Source: Rhodoferax sp. WC2427 (GTDB taxonomy: Bacteria > Pseudomonadota > Gammaproteobacteria > Burkholderiales > Burkholderiaceae_C). From it: a stretch of DNA of 64,000 bases. The position numbers and the translations under genes are program-made. The DNA lies in contig NZ_CP162006.1 of the NCBI RefSeq assembly GCF_040822085.1, positions 434,001-498,000 of the forward strand. The letters are read 5' to 3'. A model generated the notes under the pieces. The model did not search any database and was not told the origin of the DNA. It saw only the letters and a program-made list of their open reading frames with translations. Below, piece by piece: positions 19,953 to 27,795 of this stretch (position 1 is its first letter; every line of letters starts with the position of its first letter).

Positions 19953-21428
19953 CACCCGCCAAACTACCAGCCGGAAGCCCTGCCCGACTTCGTGCAGCGC
20001 CAGTTCGACGCCGCCAGCCCGCACAACGACCACCGCCAGCTCTACGGCATCTTGCAGCGCGGCATCCGCAGCGGCGTGCTGGCCGCAGGCACCCAGTTGC
20101 CGCCCAGCCGCGTGCTGGCCCAGGCGCTAAAAATTGCCCGCAACACCGTGGTGCACGTGTACGAGCAGTTGGCGCTGGAAGGCTATGTGCAGGCGGGCGT
20201 GGGCCGGGGCACCTTTGTGGCCGCCGTGGGCCCGCGCCTGGCCGACCGCAGTGCCGCGCCCCGCCAGGCCCGCACGGCTTTGCTGTCGCGCCGCGGCAGC
20301 CAGCTGGTGCGCGAGGCCGGGGCCGCCCCCCTGCAGTGGGGCGCGTTCACCCCCGGCGTGCCCGAGGTACGCATGTTCCCCACCGCCATCTGGAGCCGCC
20401 TGCAGGCCCGCGCCGCCCGCAGGCAAACCCCGGCGCAGCTCACCTACGCCACCGGCCCGGGCGATGCGGGGCTGCGCCAGGCCGTGTCGGACTACCTGCA
20501 GGGCACGCGCGGCGTGGTGTGCAGCCCGGAGCAGGTGGTCATCACCAGCGGCACCCAGCAGTCGCTGCACCTGGTGGCCCAGTTGCTGACCGACCCCGGC
20601 GACCGCGTGTGGCTGGAAGACCCCGGCTACTGGGGTGCGCGCAGCGTGTTCCGCGCCCACGGGCTGGACCTGCAGCCGGTGGCGCTGGATGCCGAGGGCA
20701 TGGCCCCCAGCCCGGCGCAACTGCGCCAGCCGCCGCGGGTGATGTTCCTCTCGCCCTCGCACCAGTACCCGCTGGGCGCGCTCATGGGCCATGGCCGCCG
20801 CCAGCAGCTGCTGGACTACGCGGCCGTGCACGGCGTGTGGGTGGTGGAGGACGATTACGACAGCGAATTCCGCTACGGCACCCGCCCGCTGCCCGCGCTG
20901 CAGGGCCTGGATACCCAGGGCCGCGTGGTCTACCTGGGCACGTTTTCCAAAACCCTGTACCCGGCCCTGCGCATCGCCTACCTGGTGCTGCCGCCCGACC
21001 TGGTGGACGGCTTCGCGCAGGCGCTGAACGAGCTGTTTCGCGAGGGCCAGACGGTGCAGCAGGCGGTGCTGGCGCAGTTCCTCAGCGAGGGCCACTACGC
21101 CACCCACATCCGCCGCATGCGCGCCATCTACAGCGCCCGCCACGACGCGCTGATCCACGCCATCGGGCAAGAGTTCGGCAGCCAGCTGCCCATCCTGGGC
21201 GGCGATGCGGGCCTGCACCTGGTGCTGGGCCTGCCCCCGCAGGTAGACGACGCCGCCGTGGCCCAGGCCGCCCTGCGCGCAGGCATCAGCACCCGCCCGC
21301 TGTCGCTGTACCACCTGCGCCAACCGGCGGCGACCAAAGGCCTGTTGCTGGGCTACGGTGCGGTGCCGGAGGAAGACATTGGCCCCAGCTTTGCGCGGCT
21401 GGCGCAGGTGGTGCGGGGGTTTTTGTAG
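19941..21428 (+). CDS. MocR/GabR-family PLP-binding transcriptional regulator
   Basis: A 495-residue fusion. An N-terminal GntR winged helix (about 30-100: LYGILQRGIRSGVLAAGTQLPPSRVLAQALKIARNTVVHVYEQLALEGYV in outline, then GRGTFVA) is joined to a fold-type-I aminotransferase domain (about 130-495). PLP motifs are TSGTQQSLHLVAQLL, VVEDDYDSEFRY and LGTFSKTLYPALRIAYLVLP with the PLP Lys. GabR-type proteins sense GABA plus PLP and control gabTD; the divergent arrangement here supports that role. It probably also represses itself through the repeat overlapping its start codon (inference). Confidence 0.88.
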   Translation: MEPIHPPNYQPEALPDFVQRQFDAASPHNDHRQLYGILQRGIRSGVLAAGTQLPPSRVLAQALKIARNTVVHVYEQLALEGYVQAGVGRGTFVAAVGPRLADRSAAPRQARTALLSRRGSQLVREAGAAPLQWGAFTPGVPEVRMFPTAIWSRLQARAARRQTPAQLTYATGPGDAGLRQAVSDYLQGTRGVVCSPEQVVITSGTQQSLHLVAQLLTDPGDRVWLEDPGYWGARSVFRAHGLDLQPVALDAEGMAPSPAQLRQPPRVMFLSPSHQYPLGALMGHGRRQQLLDYAAVHGVWVVEDDYDSEFRYGTRPLPALQGLDTQGRVVYLGTFSKTLYPALRIAYLVLPPDLVDGFAQALNELFREGQTVQQAVLAQFLSEGHYATHIRRMRAIYSARHDALIHAIGQEFGSQLPILGGDAGLHLVLGLPPQVDDAAVAQAALRAGISTRPLSLYHLRQPAATKGLLLGYGAVPEEDIGPSFARLAQVVRGFL

Positions 21429-21464
21429 GGTGCGCACAGTTGGCCAAAATGGGGCCATTTTTTG

Positions 21465-21540
21465 GCATTCAAAATGCCTTCTTGCGCTTATTTGGTAAGC
21501 GCAAGCAGCTCCTGTTTTTAACGATAAAAAACGGAGCAAT
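21465..21540 (-). repeat. Dispersed palindromic repeat, copy 6
   Basis: CTTGCGCTTATTTGGTAAGC followed by GCAAGCAGCTCCTG and TTTTTAACGATAAAAAACGG form a stem between the convergent GabR-like and VOC genes, a terminator-like position. Confidence 0.7.
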
Positions 21541-21561
21541 TCACGCCGGTTGCGCGTAGGT

Positions 21562-21942
21562 TCAGGCCAGGTCCTGGTGGAGACACAGGTAGTTGCCCTC
21601 GGGGTCCTTGAACCAGGCGGCCTTTTCTGCGCCCAGCACGCACACATGGTCTACCGTCTTGAATCCGGGCAGGTCGTAGTCTTCGAACACCACACCGGCC
21701 TGCTTCAACGCGGCGACGCTGGCGGCGATGTCGGGAACCTGGAAGCTGATGGCGGTGTGCTCGGCTTTGGTGCCCTCCGGCTTGGGAAAGAGGGCCAGCG
21801 TACTGCCACCCACCCGGTAGATGAACTTGCCGTCGGGCCGCAAGCCGCTGGGCGCTAAGCCGAGACAGCGTTCGTAAAACGCCCGGGCGCGGTCCATATC
21901 GACCACGGGGAGCATGGTCGTCACAGAGGCATTGGCTAGCAT
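21562..21942 (-). CDS. VOC (glyoxalase/bleomycin-resistance) family protein
   Basis: A 126-residue protein with the two beta-alpha-beta-beta-beta modules of the vicinal-oxygen-chelate fold: MLPVVDMDRARAFYERCLGLAP ... FIYRVGGSTLALFPKP, then EHTAISFQVPDIAASVAALKQAGV ... AWFKDPEGNYLCLHQDL. The C-terminal DPEGN motif is the family hallmark. Possible roles include dioxygenase, glyoxalase or antibiotic binding; the metal ligands cannot be assigned with confidence. It is transcribed alone between a convergent regulator and a divergent DUF1801 gene. Confidence 0.85.
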   Translation of the reverse strand: MLANASVTTMLPVVDMDRARAFYERCLGLAPSGLRPDGKFIYRVGGSTLALFPKPEGTKAEHTAISFQVPDIAASVAALKQAGVVFEDYDLPGFKTVDHVCVLGAEKAAWFKDPEGNYLCLHQDLA

Positions 21943-22064
21943 ATGCAGTCCTTTCGCTCAATCCCCTTTAGCATAGGTGCCCGCGCGGCAAAGTGCCAAT
22001 CCGACAGGGGGCCCACCGCCCACGCCGCAGGTATTTCCACTTCGACCCAGGTCCAGGAGGCCGC

Positions 22065-22490
22065 ATGCCCAAAGCCACCCCGCCCCGGCTCCTTGCAGGC
22101 GGCAATCCGCAGATCGCCAAGGCCGACGGCGACGCCCCCGTGCAGGCCTACATCGCCGCCCTGAACGGATGGCAGCAGGACGTCGGGCAGCGCCTGGACG
22201 CCCTGATCACCCACAGCGTGCCCGGCGTGCACAAAGCCGTGCGCTGGAACTCGCCCATGTACGGCATGCCCGGCCAGGGCTGGTTCGCCAGCGTCCACGT
22301 GTTCACGCACTACGTGAAGCTCACGTTTTTCAAAGGCAGCTCCTTGCAGCCCGCTCCTTCGGGTGGCACGGCCAAGGAAGCCCGCTGGGTGGACATCCGC
22401 GAGGGCCAGCTTGATGCGCCGGAGCTGGAGGCGCAGTTGGCGCAATGGGTGCAGCAGGCGGCGGCGATGCCGGGCTGGGGCAAGGCCTAG
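22065..22490 (+). CDS. DUF1801 (YdhG-like) family protein
   Basis: A 141-residue cytosolic protein. The family core is visible: VQAYIAALNGWQQDVGQRLDALITHSVPGVHKAVRWNSPMYGM, then FASVHVFTHYVKLTFFKGSSL and a C-terminal acidic helix. DUF1801 proteins adopt an iron-chaperone-like (frataxin-related) fold, but their biochemical role is not settled. The ATG at 22065 follows CCAGGAGG, which decides the start against a longer upstream reading. It is probably monocistronic or read with the next small gene. Confidence 0.82.
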   Translation: MPKATPPRLLAGGNPQIAKADGDAPVQAYIAALNGWQQDVGQRLDALITHSVPGVHKAVRWNSPMYGMPGQGWFASVHVFTHYVKLTFFKGSSLQPAPSGGTAKEARWVDIREGQLDAPELEAQLAQWVQQAAAMPGWGKA

Positions 22491-22607
22491 GGCCGGAGCG
22501 TACCCTGCCACGGAAATGTTTTGCCAGCCCAGGTCCAAACCACCGCCACCTCTGCCCGCCGCCATGGGCTTTGGCGGGAACTTCCTTACATCTACGAGAC
22601 CCACGCC

Positions 22608-23081
22608 ATGACCTTGGAGCAGCAAAAAGACAATCTCCGGCGGATGGCCCGCACCGGCATCCTGCGCGGGTTCACGCTGCTCTGCGCCACCGCCACCCTC
22701 GGCGCGCTGGTCGGCGGCCTGCTCACACGGCATCCCGTGTACGGGATGGTGGCTGGCGTGGCCGGGGTGCTCTGGTATGCCGCGCACAGCACCCGAGCGC
22801 ACATCCAGCACGCGGCCCAGGCCCTGGACCTGGGCGCGACCGAGCCAGGCCGGGTGCACATCGAGATCACCTGCTGGTCGGATTCCGACACCTACCTGGC
22901 GAAGACGGCGGGCACGCGGTCAGGCACATGGCAGTTCCCGTTCATCCCCCAGGGCTGGGTGCCACAGGCAGGTGCGTTCGATGCCACATGCTTCTTGCTG
23001 CCCGGGCTGCCGTGGCCAGCCCTGGTGCTGGTTGATGGGAATATCTGCCACCCCCGGGAGACGCCAAAGCGGGTGGCGTGA
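22608..23081 (+). CDS. Hypothetical membrane protein
   Basis: A 157-residue protein of unknown function. It has two adjacent hydrophobic helices (about 20-60: GFTLLCATATLGALVGGLLT and VYGMVAGVAGVLWYAA) and a C-terminal soluble domain with an alternating hydrophobic pattern (RVHIEITCWSDSDTYLAKTAG, TWQFPFIPQGWVPQAG, PWPALVLVDGNICHPRETP). The last part looks beta-rich and may face the cytoplasm. No family was recognised. The start is uncertain since no strong ribosome site precedes 22608. Base composition resembles surrounding genes. Confidence 0.55.
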   Translation: MTLEQQKDNLRRMARTGILRGFTLLCATATLGALVGGLLTRHPVYGMVAGVAGVLWYAAHSTRAHIQHAAQALDLGATEPGRVHIEITCWSDSDTYLAKTAGTRSGTWQFPFIPQGWVPQAGAFDATCFLLPGLPWPALVLVDGNICHPRETPKRVA

Positions 23082-23176
23082 TGGCCGCAATGCCCAGGCT
23101 AGGGGCGCCCGTTGTCGGTGGATAGGCCGGCACGGAGCCAGTGTCCTATGGCCAGCAGCAGTCTTTAATGCCATAT

Positions 23177-23196
23177 TTGTAGCCAATTGGCTACAA
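23177..23196. promoter_or_regulatory. Perfect 20-bp palindrome before the toxin-antitoxin pair (operator)
   Basis: Arms TTGTAGCCAA (23177-23186) and TTGGCTACAA (23187-23196) are exact reverse complements, ending 7 bp before the toxin ATG. HTH antitoxins characteristically repress their operon from such a site. Confidence 0.75.
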
Positions 23197-23203
23197 TCGA
23201 CGC

Positions 23204-23494
23204 ATGTACAGCGTGATTGAAACTGAAGCATTCAGTGACTGGCTCGGTGGGCTGAAAGACCGTGCCACGCGGATTCGGCTTGGCCGCCGTTTGGACAAGG
23301 CCCGACGTGGCAATTTGGGTGATGTCAAACCTGTGGGCGAGGGGGTGTTTGAGATGCGTGAATTCTTTGGCCCTGGCTGGCGCATGTACTACGTAGAGCA
23401 GTCGGGGGCGATTGTTCTCATGCTGGGTGGCGGCGACAAGGCCAGCCAAAGCAAGGATATTGAACGTGCCATCAACATGGCGAAGGAGCTGTAA
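23204..23494 (+). CDS. HigB/RelE-superfamily toxin (addiction module killer protein)
   Basis: A 96-residue protein of the phage-derived Gp49-like/HigB group. Pattern: ETEAFSDWLGGLKDRATRIRLGRRLDKARRGNLGDVKPVGEGVFEMREFFGPGWRMYYVEQSGAIVLMLGGGDKASQSKDIERA in order, with the typical basic residues, FGPGWRMYY strand and GGGDKASQ.KDI ending. These toxins are small mRNA interferases acting at the ribosome. Toxin-first gene order is typical of HigBA modules. Its TAA overlaps the antitoxin ATG (TAATG), indicating translational coupling. Confidence 0.88.
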   Translation: MYSVIETEAFSDWLGGLKDRATRIRLGRRLDKARRGNLGDVKPVGEGVFEMREFFGPGWRMYYVEQSGAIVLMLGGGDKASQSKDIERAINMAKEL

Positions 23495-23790
23495 TGGGCA
23501 AACTGAAAACCCGGCCTTTCGATGTGGCCAACTACCTTGGCGACGATGAGGATGTCGCCGAGTACATGCGCCAAGTACTGGAAGACGGTGACCCCGCAGA
23601 GTTGGGCGCCGCACTGGGGGCCATTGCCCGCGCCCGCGGGATGGCGCAGTTGGCCAAAGACACGGGCTTGTCCCGCGAAAGTCTGTACAAAAGCCTGTCG
23701 GGTGAGCGGGCTCCCAGTACCGATACGCTGTTCAAAGTACTGCGCGCGTTGGGGTTCAAATTGTCGGTGCAGATTGCGACCCCGGGTTGA
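23494..23790 (+). CDS. HigA-like HTH antitoxin (addiction module antidote protein)
   Basis: A 98-residue protein. The N-terminus (KTRPFDVANYLGDDEDVAEYMRQVLEDGDP) is the characteristic start of the putative addiction-module antidote family, and residues 50-90 form an HTH (MAQLAKDTGLSRESLYKSLSGERAPSTDTLFKVLRALG). It should neutralise the upstream toxin and repress the operon through the palindrome at 23177-23196. It is coupled to the toxin by a one-base stop/start overlap. Confidence 0.88.
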   Translation: MGKLKTRPFDVANYLGDDEDVAEYMRQVLEDGDPAELGAALGAIARARGMAQLAKDTGLSRESLYKSLSGERAPSTDTLFKVLRALGFKLSVQIATPG

Positions 23791-23900
23791 GGCTGCATTG
23801 AGCGTACCCACGGGCGGATGTGGGCATCCATAGTCTAGAAAGTCGCCGTGCCATACGGCTTGGGTATCAATCTGTGAACTACAGCGTTACCCGGTCGAGT

Positions 23901-24018
23901 GCCCCCATCCCCACCTTCCCCTGGCGGGGGAAGGAGCAAGGCAGTGAACGCCCGCACATACCGTGGTGCTCACCGGTATTTCTCCCTCCCCCACCGGGGG
24001 AGGGCCGGGGTGGGGGCA
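23901..24018. repeat. BIME-like inverted pair of REP units
   Basis: The first unit (GCCCCCATCCCCACCTTCCC then CTGGCGGGGGAAGG) and the reverse complement of the second unit (GCCCCCACCCCGGCCCTCCC then CCGGTGGGGGAGGG) align, giving two hairpins in opposite orientation separated by ~40 bp. Each unit is itself palindromic. Confidence 0.65.
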
Positions 24019-24028
24019 TATCGCGACT

Positions 24029-24354
24029 GGCGCGATGCCCGGCATCGCCGGGCCGATCCCGCTTCCTGGGGTTCCCATCTGTATACGCCGAGGAGCACAG
24101 CTTTGGGCTGAAAAGGGCTGGCGTTGTTTGCGCAGCGAGTTTAGCCAGACCCCGCCCAAAGCGCCCTCCGCAGGTTCCCGTAGCGCCAGCGGAGGGCGCA
24201 GACAGTGGGGGCTACGCATCGATGGTTACTTTCGGTGTTCAGGTAACTTTGCTTCGCAAAGTGAGTGAACCCCGCGCGCAGAGCACGCCATTGCGCAAAA
24301 GAACAAGTGACTGTGCTGCCGGGCGCATCACCCGGCCAGCGGCGACTGCGGCAT
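24029..24354 (+). repeat. Long intergenic repeat, copy C (diverged)
   Basis: It shares GGGCTGGCGTTGTTTGCGCA, GCGAGTTTAGCCAGACCCCG and GCTGCCGGGCGC with copies A and B, in the orientation of B. It carries about 50 extra bases near 24230-24290 relative to the other copies, so it is probably older or was interrupted. Confidence 0.7.
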
Positions 24355-24397
24355 CCAGCAATGCAGCGCCCCACGAAACTCCATTAAAACCTTTAAG

Positions 24398-24455
24398 AAA
24401 AAAGAGGCTCTAGCGCTTTTTCTAAAAGCGTAAGTAGCTATCGAAAGAAGAGCGT
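24398..24455 (-). repeat. Dispersed palindromic repeat, copy 7
   Basis: AGGCTCTAGCGCTTTTTCTA then AAAGCGTAAGTAGCTATCGA, a copy lying between long repeat C and the orphan gene at 24628. Confidence 0.65.
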
Positions 24456-24627
24456 TGCACACCTTCAGCTTACGAAGGAGAGATACCATTGTGCGACGGT
24501 CGGAAGGCTTCGCCGGGCTATAGTGGGCCATCGGCTCGTTATGGGGTTTGTCGAAATTTTTATACCTATATAGAAACTGGCTCACCCTACGAAAGACCGG
24601 CCCGTAAGCCATTTTCAGGAAAATTCG

Positions 24628-25173
24628 ATGGGTGATTTAAATCGCAGGATTGGGCGCACAAATCAAGTCAGCGGTCTCATGAATGATCGAATTAGGTGCA
24701 TGTACAGCGAAGCCCAGGATCGGCTGCACGATGCCGACCTCCTAGCCGCATCGCTGAACAGAATGTCCAACTCCGAATCAATCATCCGGATCCTTGCCTT
24801 TGAAGTTCTTCTGAAGGCAGCACTTCTCGTTTCAAGGCAAGAGCCAAAGCAAAGCCATAACTACAGAACTCTTTGGCTCGGAATGCCTGGTTACGCTCGG
24901 AAGGAAATTCTTGCATTTGCGTCGGAGCGTATGCCTGGGCTTGCAAACTTATCCCAAATCGAGAAATTTCTATTCTGGTATCAGTACATTTTTGAGAAAT
25001 CTCGTTATCACTATGAGCTTTACGACGGTTATACACTTGCCGAGCAAAACGAGCTTGGGCAGTCTTGGCTTGAAACCGGCGCCCGCACAGAGGATGCAGT
25101 AGTTCAGTACTACCCACTTGAACTTGAATGCTTAATTGCGGGTCTCAAGGCTTATATCGAAAATGCCCTCTAA
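24628..25173 (+). CDS. Orphan A+T-rich gene, HEPN-like helical protein
   Basis: A 181-residue, probably all-helical protein. Its composition and codon use are clearly A/T-richer than the neighbours (frequent AAA, ATT, CTT and TTT codons), pointing to horizontal acquisition. The pattern DADLLAASLNRM ... ESIIRILAFEVLLKAALLVS ... QSHNYRTLWLGMP ... FWYQYIFEKSRYHYELYDGYT resembles HEPN-type domains (an array-entry helix with conserved H and a late RY.YE motif), but the catalytic R-x4-6-H of HEPN RNases is not evident. AGGAA precedes the ATG. No partner nucleotidyltransferase is adjacent. It sits downstream of a toxin-antitoxin pair and repeats. Confidence 0.6.
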   Translation: MGDLNRRIGRTNQVSGLMNDRIRCMYSEAQDRLHDADLLAASLNRMSNSESIIRILAFEVLLKAALLVSRQEPKQSHNYRTLWLGMPGYARKEILAFASERMPGLANLSQIEKFLFWYQYIFEKSRYHYELYDGYTLAEQNELGQSWLETGARTEDAVVQYYPLELECLIAGLKAYIENAL

Positions 25174-25201
25174 CCTCGAACTGACAGCATGCTGGCTCTC
25201 G

Positions 25202-26131
25202 TCATCGACTCAGCTCGAGTGTTAACCCCAACCCCCCCCCCGCCGCCCCCTTCACCGCCCCCGTCAACCGCTGCGCCACCAGCGGCTCCCGCTCCCAGTG
25301 GTGCCAATACAGCGCCACCTCCACCGCACTCCCTGGCAGCAGCTCCTCCAGCGGCAGCCGCCCCTCGCGGTGCACCAGAAACTGGTCGGGCACCATCCCC
25401 CAGCCCATGCCATGGGCCAGCGCGCTGTCGTACGCATCCACCGCAGGTACGAAATGCCGGGGGTATTGCGGGGCGGTGAGGGCGAAGTGCTGGGCCAGAA
25501 AGGCGTCTTGCAGGCCGTCTTTGCGGTTGAAGATGATGGCGGGGGTGGCCAGCAGGCGGTGCACCGAGACGGCCCCGGTTTTGGTGCGGCACTGCTGCGC
25601 CAGGGCGGGCGCGGCTACGCAGCGGTAGCGCATGACACCCAGGGGCTCGGCCAGGCAGCCGCGCATGGGCTGGGCCAGGGTGCTGACGCAGCCGACCACG
25701 TCGCCGTTTTTGAGGGCCTCGTGGGTGTGGTCCTGGTCGTCGATCACCACGTCGAGCAGCAGGCGGTGGCGGGCCAGGCTGGCGGCCACGCCGGGCAGCA
25801 GCCAGCTGGCCAGCGAGTCGGCGTTGACGGCCACGCCCAGGGTTTGCCAGGCGGGCGCGCTGCCTTTGGCGCCCCGGGTGGCGGGCAGGCCGCCCAGCAG
25901 GTCGGCCTCCATCATGCGCAGCTGTTTGATGTGGGCCAGCAGCGCCTGCCCGGCGGGTGTAGCGCGCACGGTTTTGCCGCGCACCAACAGGCGCTGGCCC
26001 ATGGCGGCCTCCAGGCCCTTGATGCGCAGGGAGATGGCGGCCAGGGTGAGGTTCAGCGCCTGGGCGGCGGGGCCGAAGCCGCCGTATTCGAGTACGGCGG
26101 CCAGGGCTTCCAATTGGCGGGCATCGAGCAT
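25202..26131 (-). CDS. argP: LysR-family regulator of the ArgP (IciA/LysG) type
   Basis: A 309-residue LysR regulator. The N-terminal HTH (MLDARQLEALAAVLEYGGFGPAAQALNLTLAAISLRIKGLEAAMGQRLLVRGK in outline) is typical of the ArgP group, and the C-terminal two-lobed effector domain contains LGVAVNADSLASWLLPGV and AVDAYDSALAHGMGWGMVPD. ArgP/LysG proteins sense lysine or arginine and switch on the divergent exporter gene. That partner is present at 26231, so the assignment is supported by context. The C-terminal ~25 residues are low complexity (Gly/Ala). Confidence 0.85.
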   Translation of the reverse strand: MLDARQLEALAAVLEYGGFGPAAQALNLTLAAISLRIKGLEAAMGQRLLVRGKTVRATPAGQALLAHIKQLRMMEADLLGGLPATRGAKGSAPAWQTLGVAVNADSLASWLLPGVAASLARHRLLLDVVIDDQDHTHEALKNGDVVGCVSTLAQPMRGCLAEPLGVMRYRCVAAPALAQQCRTKTGAVSVHRLLATPAIIFNRKDGLQDAFLAQHFALTAPQYPRHFVPAVDAYDSALAHGMGWGMVPDQFLVHREGRLPLEELLPGSAVEVALYWHHWEREPLVAQRLTGAVKGAAGGGLGLTLELSR

Positions 26132-26230
26132 GGTTAAGTATTTCTTGTGTGATGCAAGTTTAATTTAGTTAACTTTAAGTAGTGGCGCAAAACTTCGACA
26201 CTCTGGGCATTCCTTTTTGAGAGCCCCGCC

Positions 26231-26863
26231 ATGTCCAGCTTCTTCCTCGCCCCTGCCTTCAGCGCCGGTTTGCTGCTCAGCCTGTCGCTGATCGTGGCCA
26301 TTGGCCCGCAAAACGCCCACGTGCTGCGCATGGGGCTGCGGGGGCAGCATGTGGGGCTGACGGTGGCGGTGAGCATTGCGTCCGACGTGGCGCTGATCGC
26401 GCTGGGGGTGCTGGGCCTGTCGCAGTTGGGCGGCTTGCCGCGCGGGGTGCAGGCGGCGATGGTCTGCGGTGGCGTGGTGTTCTTGCTGTGCTATGGCTGG
26501 AAGGCCTGGGGCCGCTTTCGCGCCGGGTCGGCGGCGCACCAGGCCGTGGGGGCGCCGGTGGCGGCCATGAGCCGCCAGCAGGCGGTTGGGGCGGCGCTGG
26601 CGGTGGCCTGGCTGAACCCGCACGCGCTGGTGGAGACGCTGGTGCTGATCGGCACGGCCTCGCTGGCCTGGGGCTCGCCGGGCAATACCGTTTTTGGGCT
26701 GGGCGCGGCCAGCGGGTCGGTGCTGTGGTTTGTGGGGCTGGGGCTGAGCGCCCTGGTGCTGGGGCAGCGCCTGCAGTCGCCCGCCCTGTGGCGTGCGCTG
26801 GACGGGCTGGTGGCCCTGATGATGTGGGGCACGGCAGGCATGCTGGCCTATGGTTTGCTGTGA
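26231..26863 (+). CDS. argO: ArgO/LysE-type basic amino-acid exporter
   Basis: A 210-residue membrane protein with six predicted helices. The signature SLSLIVAIGPQNAHVLRMGLRG right after the first helix is diagnostic of the LysE/ArgO branch (IGPQN). Later motifs WLNPHALVETLVLIGT and VLWFVGLGLSALVLGQRL agree. It exports arginine and/or lysine to prevent overload. It is divergent from argP with a 99-bp A/T-rich gap containing an imperfect dyad near 26150-26180 (AAGTTTAATTTAGTTAAC), a plausible LysR site. A dispersed repeat follows the stop. Confidence 0.9.
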   Translation: MSSFFLAPAFSAGLLLSLSLIVAIGPQNAHVLRMGLRGQHVGLTVAVSIASDVALIALGVLGLSQLGGLPRGVQAAMVCGGVVFLLCYGWKAWGRFRAGSAAHQAVGAPVAAMSRQQAVGAALAVAWLNPHALVETLVLIGTASLAWGSPGNTVFGLGAASGSVLWFVGLGLSALVLGQRLQSPALWRALDGLVALMMWGTAGMLAYGLL

Positions 26864-26880
26864 ACGGATGCTCTTGTTTT

Positions 26881-26957
26881 TGATGTCAAAAATAGGAGCT
26901 GCTCACGCTGATTGAATAAGCGGCAGGGGCTGATTTAATGCCTAAAAAACAGGCCTA
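26881..26957 (+). repeat. Dispersed palindromic repeat, copy 8
   Basis: AGGAGCTGCTCACGCTGATT then GAATAAGCGGCAGGGGCTGA with an A/T-rich tail, between the convergent argO and creatininase-family genes. Confidence 0.7.
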
Positions 26958-26966
26958 AATCCTGGT

Positions 26967-27785
26967 TTAGCCCAGATCCGGCCCGTCCACCAGGGTGGAC
27001 AGCGGCAAATCGGCAATCTCTTGCAGCAGCAACGCCAGTTGCTGGCCCGAAGCCGCCACCAGCGCCTGGCCTTTTTCTACCGTGGCAGCAGCCGCGTTGC
27101 CTGCCGCGCCGGTAGGGTTGTAGTCTTGCATTTGCCAGCCCAGCTTGGCGCTTTTGCCATTGCCTAGGATGGGGTACTGGGCGGCGCGGTCTTGCGAGGT
27201 GGATGGGAAGTTGAGGGCCAACTCCATGCGCACGGTGTGGGGGCGCAGGGCCCGCATCATCGACGTTTCTGTGTCGCCCGCGTGGATGCCGAAGCGGTGT
27301 TCTTCGGGGCTGAACAATGCGTTCGCATCAATCAGCGGCAGGTTGAACCAGCTGGCGCTGTAGACCAGCAAGCCGTGCTCGGTGCGCAGGGTGCGGGCCA
27401 CGATGTCCATCAGGCTGACTTGGCCGCCGTGGGCATTGAAGATCAACAGCTTTTTGACCCCGCTGCGGGCCACGCAGGCGCCTAGCTCGGTCCAGACGCG
27501 GATGAGGGTTTCGCTGGACAGCGTGAGCGTGCCCGGAAAGCGCACATGCTCGGGGCTGAAGCCCACCTGCTGGGTCGGCAGCACCAGCACCGAGGCATCG
27601 GTGGGCAGCAGCGGCAGCGCGGCGGCAATCACGCCATCGACCAGGGTGGTGTCCACGCTCAGCGGCAGGTGCGGGCCGTGTTGCTCGGTGGCGGCCACGG
27701 GCAGCACGGCCACGGTGCGGGCCGGGTCGAGCAGCGCGAAGTCGCGGGTGGTGAGGTCGGCCCAGAAGCGAGGTGGAGTGTGCAT
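26967..27785 (-). CDS. Creatininase-family amidohydrolase
   Basis: A 272-residue enzyme of the creatininase/creatinine amidohydrolase family. Metal-binding motifs are in place: PVAATEQHGPHLPLSVDT (Glu/His, about 28-45), the Asp of that block, LLIFNAHGGQVSLMD (about 150) and FGIHAGDTETSMM (His/Glu, about 190). Besides creatininases the family includes enzymes acting on formamide-type amides in riboflavin and mycofactocin pathways, so the substrate remains open. The 27785 ATG (MHTPPRFWADL) is preferred over a much longer upstream reading that overlaps the next gene. Confidence 0.85.
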   Translation of the reverse strand: MHTPPRFWADLTTRDFALLDPARTVAVLPVAATEQHGPHLPLSVDTTLVDGVIAAALPLLPTDASVLVLPTQQVGFSPEHVRFPGTLTLSSETLIRVWTELGACVARSGVKKLLIFNAHGGQVSLMDIVARTLRTEHGLLVYSASWFNLPLIDANALFSPEEHRFGIHAGDTETSMMRALRPHTVRMELALNFPSTSQDRAAQYPILGNGKSAKLGWQMQDYNPTGAAGNAAAATVEKGQALVAASGQQLALLLQEIADLPLSTLVDGPDLG

Positions 27786-27795
27786 GGGGCGAATT

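Larger units (their letters stand above)
23791..24627. other. 837-bp gene-free stretch with BIME-like and long repeats
   Basis: No protein-coding gene is convincing here. It holds an inverted pair of REP-like G/C-rich units (23901-24018), a third copy of the long intergenic repeat (24029-24354) and a short dispersed palindrome (24398-24455). The last ~170 bp, before the orphan gene at 24628, are A+T-richer. Confidence 0.75.

Noticed and set aside
18899..21559. 886-codon plus-strand open frame spanning gabT and the GabR-like gene
   Set aside because: Out of frame with the regulator and antisense to gabT; no recognisable domain.
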